A stretch of DNA of 6,098 nucleotides, from contig CAKSDT010000102.1 in NCBI GenBank assembly GCA_934446135.1, forward strand, positions 1 to 6,098. Reading direction: 5' to 3'. Below, piece by piece: positions 1 through 5,390 of this stretch. Within the stretch, counting starts at the first letter, position 1. Each line of letters starts with the position of its first letter. The translations under genes and the position numbers were made by a program. The notes beneath the pieces are model-generated. The model had not been told where the DNA came from and searched no databases. It saw nothing but the letters and a program-made list of their open reading frames with translations. This DNA comes from an uncultured Clostridia bacterium. GTDB taxonomy: Bacteria > Bacillota > Clostridia > RGIG6154.

Positions 1-93
1 CTTTGTCCATTCAAGGTTATTAATATTAAACTGACCAACGGCAAATTTGCCTTCTTTTGCTTTAGTAAGCATTTCCTTTGCCGATACTAACAT
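1..93 (-). CDS. fba: Class II fructose-1,6-bisphosphate aldolase, N-terminal fragment
   Basis: Only the first 31 codons lie in the window; the gene continues past the left edge. The ATG is at 93-91, preceded by a strong SD (GGGAGG, 106-101) seven bases upstream. The translation begins MLVSAKEMLTKAKEGKFAVG and continues QFNINNLEWTK, which I recognise as the conserved N-terminus of zinc-dependent class II aldolases of the FbaA/Fba type. In this family the enzyme interconverts fructose-1,6-bisphosphate with dihydroxyacetone phosphate and glyceraldehyde-3-phosphate in cytoplasmic glycolysis and gluconeogenesis. The zinc ligands and active site are outside the window, so the assignment rests on N-terminal resemblance. 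Other class II family members such as tagatose-bisphosphate aldolase begin similarly but less exactly. The gene has its own promoter and appears functionally separate from the wall operon upstream. Confidence 0.9.
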   Translation of the reverse strand, partial: MLVSAKEMLTKAKEGKFAVGQFNINNLEWTK

Positions 94-100
94 TTTTCTT

Positions 101-106
101 CCTCCC
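101..106 (-). promoter_or_regulatory. Ribosome binding site of fba
   Basis: Reads GGGAGG followed by AAGAAAA and then ATG on the minus strand. The match to the anti-SD sequence is near perfect with a seven-base spacer. It fixes the aldolase start, which is too close to the window edge for an ordinary ORF length cut-off. Confidence 0.85.
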
Positions 107-138
107 GTATTAAAAAAATTCTATTTTATACCTATATA

Positions 139-167
139 ACTATACCACCTACGGCGTAATATGTCAA
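139..167 (-). promoter_or_regulatory. Sigma-A-type promoter of fba with extended -10
   Basis: On the minus strand the -35 box is TTGACA (167-162, perfect consensus), the spacer is exactly 17 bases, and the -10 box is TATAGT (144-139, one mismatch). The spacer ends in TGG, giving the TGn extended -10 element. Transcription should start near 132, leaving a leader of about 38 bases before the ATG, which holds the SD and little else. No riboswitch would fit. The whole 94-226 gap between the S41 gene and fba contains this promoter, a 12-bp AT palindrome at 202-213 and no convincing terminator. Confidence 0.85.
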
Positions 168-226
168 TAATTTACAATATAATACTTTATAAGTTTGTGC
201 AATTTTTAAAAATATATTCTTTTCGG

Positions 227-1360
227 TCAGAATTGTTTTACCGATTCTTTAAGTTGTGTATCTTTCTCAAATTCAAGTGAACTTATTGCCGTATCTTTAA
301 GTTCATCGGGCAATTCAACCTCGACATCGGGTTTAACACCAACTTTATCAATTTTATTATTCTTTGGTGAATAGAATCTTCCGATTGTAATATTGGCTCC
401 GGAATTATCCCCAAGCATAAATGTTTTCTGAATTGAACCTTTGCCATATGTCGTTGTTCCCACAATTTTACCTCTGCCGTTTTCTTTGATTGCAGCACTG
501 AATATTTCTGATGCTGAAGCACTGTTTTCATTTACCAACACGGTAACAGGCATATCAAAGGTCTTTTTGTGGTCCGATTTATATGTTTTTTCCGAATCTT
601 TGTATTTTGCCGTAACAATTACATCGCCTTTATCCAAAAACAAATCAAGTGAAGAAATTGCAACCTGCATAATTCCGCCCGGATTATCTCTAAGGTCAAT
701 CACAAGTCCTTTCACATCCGGAAGTTTTGAAACGGCTTCTTTAAGTTCGGCGTCGGTATCATTATCAAACTGAGAAATATAAACATATCCTATATTTCCG
801 TCTAAAACCTTTGAGCGGACGCTCTCGGCAGAGATTTTTTCCCTCTTAACCGAAAATTCCAACTCTTCTGCATCTCTTTCAACTGTTATGTTTACACTCG
901 TTCCTATTTTTCCTCTTACAAGCAGTGCAACATCATTTACACTTTTTCCCTTCGTATCTTCTCCGTCAACTTTGATTATAGCGTCACCGTTTTTTATGCC
1001 TGCATTATATGCGGGAAGTTCCGGCATAACCTCGCTTACAGTTACATAATCAGAATCTTTGGGTTTATTAATTGTTACTCCTATTCCGGAAAATTCGCCC
1101 ATAACCTCATCTTCAAAAAAATCATAACCGTATTCGGGTGGAATATAATAGGTATGGCTGTCTCCGAGTGCTGCAAGCATTCCTGCCTTTTCACCGTCGG
1201 TCAAAACACTTTTTTCAACATCATCAACATAGTATTTTCTTATAAGTCCCCTAAGATATGATACATCATTTGCACCTCCGAATGTCATACCAAGTACAGT
1301 CACCGCCGCCGTTGTGAGTATTATAAGTCCGTATTTAAGAACCGATATCAAATGTTTCAT
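227..1360 (-). CDS. S41-family carboxyl-terminal processing protease (CtpA/CtpB-like) with PDZ domain
   Basis: This 377-residue protein is predicted to be an extracytoplasmic serine protease that cleaves substrates near their C-termini. Residues about 9-28 form a signal peptide or membrane anchor. A PDZ domain spans about 88-165, starting at FSGIGV, with its carrier loop around 112-128. The S41 core follows from about 185 to 350. The Ser-Lys dyad is visible: S282 inside NSASASEIF and K307 in TYGKG, 25 residues apart as in E. coli Prc, with the usual Q311. DLRDNPGG (222-229) is another family signature. The protein ends soon after the catalytic core and has no C-terminal peptidoglycan-binding domain. 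The ATG at 1360-1358 follows a weak purine-rich SD (AGGCGGGG, 1374-1367). It lies 126 bases downstream of the M23 gene in the same direction. ctpB is also adjacent to ftsEX in Bacillus subtilis. The substrate is not evident from sequence. Confidence 0.93.
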   Translation of the reverse strand: MKHLISVLKYGLIILTTAAVTVLGMTFGGANDVSYLRGLIRKYYVDDVEKSVLTDGEKAGMLAALGDSHTYYIPPEYGYDFFEDEVMGEFSGIGVTINKPKDSDYVTVSEVMPELPAYNAGIKNGDAIIKVDGEDTKGKSVNDVALLVRGKIGTSVNITVERDAEELEFSVKREKISAESVRSKVLDGNIGYVYISQFDNDTDAELKEAVSKLPDVKGLVIDLRDNPGGIMQVAISSLDLFLDKGDVIVTAKYKDSEKTYKSDHKKTFDMPVTVLVNENSASASEIFSAAIKENGRGKIVGTTTYGKGSIQKTFMLGDNSGANITIGRFYSPKNNKIDKVGVKPDVEVELPDELKDTAISSLEFEKDTQLKESVKQF

Positions 1361-1382
1361 ATTTATCCCCGCCTAATGATAG

Positions 1383-1430
1383 TCCGCACCTAAATTTCTT
1401 CCGTTTTATACGGAGAAACAATGATGCGGA
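1383..1430 (-). other. Two-tier stem-loop in the M23-S41 gap
   Basis: An outer six-base-pair stem pairs 1430-1425 with 1388-1383 (TCCGCA/TGCGGA). Inside it, an inner hairpin pairs 1418-1415 with 1398-1395 and 1414-1410 with 1404-1400. That makes nine base pairs with one bulged base at 1399 and a five-base loop. No U-run follows on the minus-strand transcript, so it is not a classical terminator. It lies about 22 bases before the S41 start codon and overlaps no coding sequence. Possible roles are transcript processing, RNA stability or translational control of the protease. This is a by-eye fold with no energy calculation. Confidence 0.5.
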
Positions 1431-1439
1431 TATTTTACT

Positions 1440-1460
1440 GCCGAGCTTCTAAAATTCGGC
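1440..1460 (-). other. Small stem-loop upstream of the two-tier structure
   Basis: GCCGA (1460-1456) pairs with TCGGC (1444-1440), extendable by one G-U pair, around a loop of about nine to eleven bases. It sits 26 bases after the M23 stop codon and nine bases before the larger structure. The downstream sequence lacks a T-tract, so it is unlikely to be a terminator by itself. It may fold together with the element at 1383-1430. Confidence 0.35.
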
Positions 1461-1486
1461 CTACTGTTTATTATACTTTGATTTCA

Positions 1487-2632
1487 TTACAAATATGATA
1501 ACGGGTTTACAGTTACACCGTTTACCAAAACCTCAAAATGACAGTGAGGACCGCTGCTCAATCCCGTACTGCCGGCATTTGCAATTTTTTGTCCTCTTGA
1601 CACTTTTTGTCCGACACTTACGCAAAGGGACGAATTGTGTGCATAAAGTGTACTTACACCGCTGCCATGACTTATTACAACATAGTTTCCGTAACCGCCG
1701 GGATTATATGTTGCAGTAACAACAGTACCTGCCTCTGCCGCAACTATTGTGCTTCCCATAGGAACGCCTATGTCTATTCCGGCATGATATCTTTGTGTTT
1801 TAAGTATCGGGTGCGTTCTCCAACCGTGCTGGCTGGTTATTGTCGAATACCCCGGTGCAGGCCATTGGAATTTTCCTCCCGAATAAGTGTAAGTCGTATT
1901 ACCTGAAGATTGTGCCTGAGCCTGTGCCTGTGCAGCTTTTCTTGCTGCTTCCTCCCTTGCTTTTTTCTGTGCAGCCTCTGCAGCATCATAAGCCTTTTGA
2001 TATGCCGCTATATCGCTTGAAAGTTTATCGGCGGTACTTTGAAGTTTTGCAGTTTGCTCCTTAAGTTCCGATTTTTTACCCTCAACGGCACTCTTTTTTT
2101 CCTGTTCCTGAGTTCTTTCGGTTTCAATTTCACCCTTAACCTTTTCTATTTCTTTCTGAGTATCCATAAATTCTTCGTATATATTGTCATCGTGATTTAA
2201 AACCTGTTTTATAAGTTCTGCATATGACACAATGTCACTTAAACTCTCACCGCTGAAAAGAAGTGTGATATAAGATGCCGAATTATCTTCATACATAGTC
2301 CTAAGTCTGACTTTCATGGTTTCATACTGAGCGTCAGCCTTAGCCTTTACTTCATTTAATTCATTTTCTTTCTGATTAATTTTTGAGGTAAGTTCATCAA
2401 TATCCCCCTGAATATTATCAATCTCACCTTGAATTGATGCTATTTTTTTGTCAATCTCCGCTTTTTCAGCCATTATATCCTGCTTTTCAGACTTAGCCTT
2501 GTTAATTTTATTTTTAAGTTCACTCTGTGTTTCTGCCGATGCCACAAACGGAGCAAGAAATGAAAACAAAAATACCGCCAGAAAAGCAACAAGAACCATT
2601 ATCGAAACTACCTGTACGCACTTTTTACTCAC
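1487..2632 (-). CDS. Secreted coiled-coil M23 murein endopeptidase, EnvC/PcsB-like, probable FtsEX partner
   Basis: A 381-residue exported protein. Residues 1-33 are a signal peptide: basic start, long hydrophobic core, cleavage expected after ASA at 31-33. A long Glu/Lys/Ala-rich coiled coil covers about 35-230. It is interrupted near 109-134 by a segment with RLRTMYE and YITLLFSGESLSDI that resembles the hinge of PcsB/CwlO-type coiled coils. An Ala/Gln then Gly/Ser/Thr/Tyr linker (about 218-251) leads to an M23 LytM domain (252-381). The zinc and catalytic residues are all present: H283 and D287 in HAGID, H332 in LYAH, H363 and H365 in HCHFEV. E. coli EnvC lacks these, so this protein is probably an active endopeptidase cutting peptide cross-links. 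The start is GTG at 2632-2630, chosen by the SD GGGAGGT eight bases upstream and the intact signal peptide. It begins 18 bases after ftsX, as expected for the hydrolase that FtsEX controls. The specific bond cut cannot be read from sequence. Confidence 0.92.
   Translation of the reverse strand: MSKKCVQVVSIMVLVAFLAVFLFSFLAPFVASAETQSELKNKINKAKSEKQDIMAEKAEIDKKIASIQGEIDNIQGDIDELTSKINQKENELNEVKAKADAQYETMKVRLRTMYEDNSASYITLLFSGESLSDIVSYAELIKQVLNHDDNIYEEFMDTQKEIEKVKGEIETERTQEQEKKSAVEGKKSELKEQTAKLQSTADKLSSDIAAYQKAYDAAEAAQKKAREEAARKAAQAQAQAQSSGNTTYTYSGGKFQWPAPGYSTITSQHGWRTHPILKTQRYHAGIDIGVPMGSTIVAAEAGTVVTATYNPGGYGNYVVISHGSGVSTLYAHNSSLCVSVGQKVSRGQKIANAGSTGLSSGPHCHFEVLVNGVTVNPLSYL
1911..1934 (-). repeat. 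In-frame hexanucleotide repeat encoding (Ala-Gln)4
   Basis: Four six-base units in a row (plus-strand tgtgcc, tgagcc, tgtgcc, tgtgca) encode the alternating Ala-Gln stretch at about residues 234-241 of the M23 protein. They lie where the coiled coil gives way to the linker. Unit gains or losses would change linker length by two residues without a frameshift, so this is a length-variation site and not a phase-variation switch. Confidence 0.7.
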
Positions 2633-2640
2633 TTTTCAAT

Positions 2641-2647
2641 ACCTCCC
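2641..2647 (-). promoter_or_regulatory. Ribosome binding site fixing the GTG start of the M23 gene
   Basis: GGGAGGT on the minus strand lies eight bases before the GTG at 2632-2630, between the ftsX stop codon (2653-2651) and the M23 start. Strong SD pairing supports the non-ATG start. The next in-frame Met, at residue 12, would remove the basic end of the signal peptide. Confidence 0.8.
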
Positions 2648-2650
2648 GAA

Positions 2651-3532
2651 TCAAACTTTAAGATGTTTTCTTATGGACATTGCACTGCCCACAGAACCTA
2701 TTACAATACCAACTACCAAAAATGCCCCTAATATTAAAATTGCCATTTCGTTATAAGGCACAAGCGTAAACATCTGAATTTTTATACTTGAGCACAATTT
2801 TATGTATATAAGCCATATAATCATAAACGAAATAACAGCACTTATTGTGCCTAAAATCATACCTTCTATCACAAACGGCCATCTGACAAACCAGTCGGTA
2901 GCACCGATGTATTTCATAATATTAATTTCTTTTCTTCTTGAAAACACTGAAACTTTTATGGTGTTTGAAACAATAAATGCCGCAACTACGCAAAGTATCG
3001 CAACAAGCCATATACTTACATTTCTTATTGCATTTACAATTTTTACAACCATTCCTGCTGCTTCTTGAAAATCGGTAACATTTTCAACTCCGTCGATTTT
3101 TTTTATTTCCGAAATAACACTTTTAGTGAAGTTTAAATCATCCAAACTTACTTTATATGAATCTCTGAAAGGGTTATCATTTTCAAGTCCGTCAAGTATA
3201 ACAGCCTTATCTCCCAATTTTTTGTGCATTTCATCAAAAATCTGCTGTTTGTTATATTGTTCAATTTTAGACACATGTGCAATTTTTTCAATCTGTTTTC
3301 CTATATCGGCATACTGCTCCGCACTATAGTCCGAATTAATGAAAACCTGAATTTCGCAACTTCTGGAAAACTGTTCCGCCATACTGTTAATATTAACTGT
3401 AAGAACAAGAATTACCCCCAGAAAGAATAGAGTCGCAACGGTTGTACCGATTGAGGCAATACTCATAAGCCTGTTTTTCTTTACGCTTTTTCCTGCCTCT
3501 TTGAGATAGTATCTCAAACTGTCAAGCCTCAT
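2651..3532 (-). CDS. ftsX: Cell division ABC transporter permease-like protein FtsX
   Basis: A 293-residue membrane protein that pairs with FtsE. In this family it passes FtsE ATPase-driven movements to an extracellular coiled-coil hydrolase or activator. The N-terminal cytoplasmic segment ends in KKNRLMSIASIGT, typical of Firmicutes FtsX. Four membrane segments are visible at about 25-46, 172-192, 221-244 and 262-284. A large extracellular loop (about 47-170) lies between the first two and is the expected partner-binding domain. The cytoplasmic KYIGAT motif (207-212) is the family's FtsE-contact region. The start is ATG at 3532-3530, preceded by AAGGGGG (3548-3542) with a nine-base spacer. 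A longer reading from 3559 has no SD and adds a poorly conserved MMRKRGYTD. The chosen start overlaps the ftsE end by 11 bases, implying translational coupling. Length is normal for the family. Position next to ftsE makes the assignment secure. Confidence 0.96.
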   Translation of the reverse strand: MRLDSLRYYLKEAGKSVKKNRLMSIASIGTTVATLFFLGVILVLTVNINSMAEQFSRSCEIQVFINSDYSAEQYADIGKQIEKIAHVSKIEQYNKQQIFDEMHKKLGDKAVILDGLENDNPFRDSYKVSLDDLNFTKSVISEIKKIDGVENVTDFQEAAGMVVKIVNAIRNVSIWLVAILCVVAAFIVSNTIKVSVFSRRKEINIMKYIGATDWFVRWPFVIEGMILGTISAVISFMIIWLIYIKLCSSIKIQMFTLVPYNEMAILILGAFLVVGIVIGSVGSAMSIRKHLKV

Positions 3533-4208
3533 ATCCGTATACCCCCTTTTCCTCATCACGCACTATTGTTCCGTTTTCGATGGCAATAACCCTCTTTTTC
3601 ATTGTGTCCACAATGTCTTTTGCATGGGTTGCAACAATAACGGTTGTACCTCTGTGATTAATATCCTCCAAAAGCCCCATAATTTCCCATGCGGTTTCGG
3701 GGTCAAGGTTTCCTGTAGGCTCGTCCGCAATCAAGACTGTAGGATTGTTTACTATTGCCCTTGCAATAGCAACTCTTTGCTTTTCACCGCCCGAAAGTTG
3801 GGACGGATATGCTTTTGCTCTCGCTGCAAGTCCGACTTGACTCAAAATTTCAGGAATTCTCTTCCTCCTTACTCTTTTGGAAGCACCTACAACTATCATA
3901 GCAAACTCAATATTTTCGTAAACGGTTCTATCCTCCAAAAGTCTGAAGTCCTGAAAAACGACACCCAGACCACGCCTGAAAAACGGAATGTCCCTATGAG
4001 TAATTTTACTTATGTTTGTATCGTTTATGATAAACTCTCCTTCAGAGGGAATAATTTCACGAAGAAACATTTTAATAAGTGTTGATTTTCCGGCACCGGA
4101 AGCACCGACCAAAAACACAAATTCTCCCTTTTCTATCATAAAATTAACATTATGCAAAGCCCTGTTGCCCTCGGCATAAACCTTGCCCACATCTTTTGCA
4201 ATAATCAT
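3522..4208 (-). CDS. ftsE: Cell division ATP-binding protein FtsE
   Basis: A 228-residue cytoplasmic ABC ATPase that dimerises on FtsX and powers regulation of peptidoglycan hydrolysis at the division site or side wall. All ABC motifs are intact: Walker A GASGAGKST (35-43), Q-loop Q86 in VVFQDFRLL, signature LSGGE (138-142), Walker B VLIADEP (158-164) with catalytic E163, and switch H195 in VATHAKD. The N-terminal MIIAKDVGKVY, the EFVFLVGASGAGKS region and the C-terminal RDEEKGVY are FtsE-type features that separate it from LolD/MacB relatives. The ATG at 4208-4206 is preceded by AAGGAG (4220-4215), which overlaps the TAA stop of the regulator upstream. The intergenic gap is only ten bases, so the two are almost certainly cotranscribed. 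The 3' end overlaps ftsX. Length and motifs are normal. Confidence 0.97.
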   Translation of the reverse strand: MIIAKDVGKVYAEGNRALHNVNFMIEKGEFVFLVGASGAGKSTLIKMFLREIIPSEGEFIINDTNISKITHRDIPFFRRGLGVVFQDFRLLEDRTVYENIEFAMIVVGASKRVRRKRIPEILSQVGLAARAKAYPSQLSGGEKQRVAIARAIVNNPTVLIADEPTGNLDPETAWEIMGLLEDINHRGTTVIVATHAKDIVDTMKKRVIAIENGTIVRDEEKGVYGYEA

Positions 4209-4218
4209 TTTAATCTCC

Positions 4219-5250
4219 TTATCTTCTGCCGGTTCTTAAATACCTTTGAATAAGCATCGCAATTTTAAACAAAAGTGCATCATCAAACTTTCTGACATCC
4301 AGTCCCGTGAGTTTCTGAATATTATTAAGACGGTAAACAAGCGTATTTCTGTGAATATAAAGTTCCCTTGCTGCCAGTGAAATATTAAGATCGTAATCAA
4401 AAAATCTCTGCACTGTACTCATAGTGTCTGCATCAATCTCCCGAAGTACATCTTCCTTTAAAATTTCGTTTAAAAACGCCTTACATTTCTCAATAGGAAC
4501 TGAGGTGATAAGTCTGCTTATACCAAGATTCATATACGAATATATTTTATTTTTGTTTTCAAAAACATATCCTATCTCCAAAGCACTTACCGCCGCCTTA
4601 TATGATTTAGGCAATTCTGAAAGATTGGTCACTGCTTTGCCTATTCCGATTGACGGTTGTTCAACAATTTCATCAACGAGTGCCGCAGAAATTTGCGTTG
4701 CAACAGACAAAAGTTTTGCATTTGACGGTTCCGTTTTACATTTTCTTATAAAAACAAGTTCATCTCTTGCACCGATATAAACACAATCATTTTCTCTGAC
4801 AGGAGCAGCCTCCTCAACAATCTGTTTTGCAAGTGAAATGTTTTTGCTGGAAACATTTATTACAAAAACAACTCTTACAACCTCATCTTCAACACCCAAA
4901 GACTGACAACGGTACAGTGTGTCCTCTCCGCCGCCGTTTACTATCTGTTTGAATAAATACTCTTTATCTTCGTTTTCTCTTTCAAATTCTTTCAGTGTAT
5001 CTAATGCGGCAGAAACAGGGAGTGCTATTTTGGCTGCATCATCCTCAGGACCGTCGATAAAAAGTGTGAACTTTGGTTCTCCGGCAATAGAAAAGGCTGT
5101 GTATTTAATTCCTGAAGTTTTGATTTTTTTGCCAAGCAATTTTTTTGCATTGGAAGCAACAATATAACCCAATTCATCAAAAACACCGATGGTGTTATTT
5201 TCGCTGCTTCCAAAAGCGTCGAAATATTTTTGAAAAATATTTACAGACAT
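4219..5250 (-). CDS. PucR/CdaR-type helix-turn-helix regulator at the head of the ftsEX operon
   Basis: A 343-residue cytoplasmic protein, probably a DNA-binding regulator; its ligand and target are unknown. The C-terminus carries the PucR/CdaR helix-turn-helix at about 288-318: NISLAARELYIHRNTLVYRL, then NNIQKLTGLD, with the family hallmark HRNTLxYRL. A middle region around 195-230 (SIGIGKAV, then SYKAAVSALEIG) matches the degenerate GGDEF-like domain these regulators have before the HTH. The N-terminal 90 residues (IGVFDELGYIVASNAKKLLG, later FIDGPEDDA) loosely recall the sugar-diacid recognition domain of CdaR, but I cannot confirm this. The start is ATG at 5250-5248, with AAAGGTGA (5263-5256) five bases upstream. 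A longer reading from 5274 adds eight residues and has no SD. The gene has its own promoter and a ten-base gap to ftsE, suggesting control of, or co-expression with, the wall-hydrolysis genes. Autoregulation is an inference. Confidence 0.88.
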   Translation of the reverse strand: MSVNIFQKYFDAFGSSENNTIGVFDELGYIVASNAKKLLGKKIKTSGIKYTAFSIAGEPKFTLFIDGPEDDAAKIALPVSAALDTLKEFERENEDKEYLFKQIVNGGGEDTLYRCQSLGVEDEVVRVVFVINVSSKNISLAKQIVEEAAPVRENDCVYIGARDELVFIRKCKTEPSNAKLLSVATQISAALVDEIVEQPSIGIGKAVTNLSELPKSYKAAVSALEIGYVFENKNKIYSYMNLGISRLITSVPIEKCKAFLNEILKEDVLREIDADTMSTVQRFFDYDLNISLAARELYIHRNTLVYRLNNIQKLTGLDVRKFDDALLFKIAMLIQRYLRTGRR

Positions 5251-5255
5251 CTTTA

Positions 5256-5263
5256 TCACCTTT
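5256..5263 (-). promoter_or_regulatory. Ribosome binding site fixing the regulator start
   Basis: AAAGGTGA on the minus strand is followed by TAAAG and the ATG at 5250-5248. The alternative in-frame ATG at 5274-5272 is preceded only by A/T-rich sequence with no SD. The predicted transcription start near 5283 would also leave it almost no leader. Confidence 0.8.
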
Positions 5264-5289
5264 TTCCTGCTCATTAATATACATAATAT

Positions 5290-5318
5290 ATAATATCACA
5301 TTTTTAATTTTTTTGCAA
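5290..5318 (-). promoter_or_regulatory. Sigma-A-type promoter of the regulator-ftsEX-M23 operon
   Basis: On the minus strand the -35 box is TTGCAA (5318-5313; four of six matches to consensus), the spacer is 17 bases, and the -10 box is TATTAT (5295-5290; five of six). The spacer ends in TGA, an extended -10 TGn element. The spacer is two A-tracts separated by TT, which could bend the DNA. The predicted start near 5283 leaves a leader of about 33 bases. It lies just downstream of the terminator of the preceding gene, so the operon starts independently. No operator half-sites are obvious. Confidence 0.7.
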
Positions 5319-5347
5319 AGTTTTTTTGTAAGTTTCACTGTTTTTTC

Positions 5348-5379
5348 AAAATTAAAAGGAGGTGTCTTTACACCTCCCT
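5348..5379 (-). terminator. Intrinsic terminator after the G5-3D protein gene
   Basis: On the minus strand GGAGGTGT (5377-5370) pairs with ACACCTCC (5365-5358) around an AAAG loop. The stem extends by a G-U and an A-U pair to ten base pairs, and the T-rich tail TTTTAATTTT follows (5357-5348). It starts 12 bases after the TAG at 5393-5391. There is no matching T-run in the plus direction, so it works one way. It separates the upstream gene from the ftsEX operon. Confidence 0.92.
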
Positions 5380-5390
5380 GTCTGCATAAC

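Noticed and set aside
202..213. 12-bp palindrome ATTTTTAAAAAT after the protease stop, as a terminator
   Set aside because: The stem would be all A-U with no loop bases, and no T-tract follows on the minus strand.
441..773. Plus-strand open frame of about 110 codons antisense to the S41 protease gene
   Set aside because: Low-complexity Ser/Leu/Thr composition, no SD, fully covered by the conserved catalytic region of the protease. The other plus-strand frames in the window were rejected on the same grounds.
1383..1460. The stem-loops after the M23 gene as an operon terminator
   Set aside because: Neither stem is followed by a U-run in the transcript direction, so they are reported only as RNA structure of unknown role.
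1470..1475. Perfect TATAAT on the minus strand just after the M23 gene, a possible internal promoter for the protease gene
   Set aside because: No -35 box at 16-18 bases (TCATAT at the 17-base position) and no extended -10 TG. The nearest TTGTAA is only 11 bases away. In AT-rich DNA a lone TATAAT is weak evidence.
3624..4085. Plus-strand open frame of about 153 codons antisense to ftsE
   Set aside because: It lies entirely inside a gene with every ABC motif intact, has no convincing SD, is rich in Cys and Asn, and resembles no protein family. It is a shadow of the ftsE reading frame.
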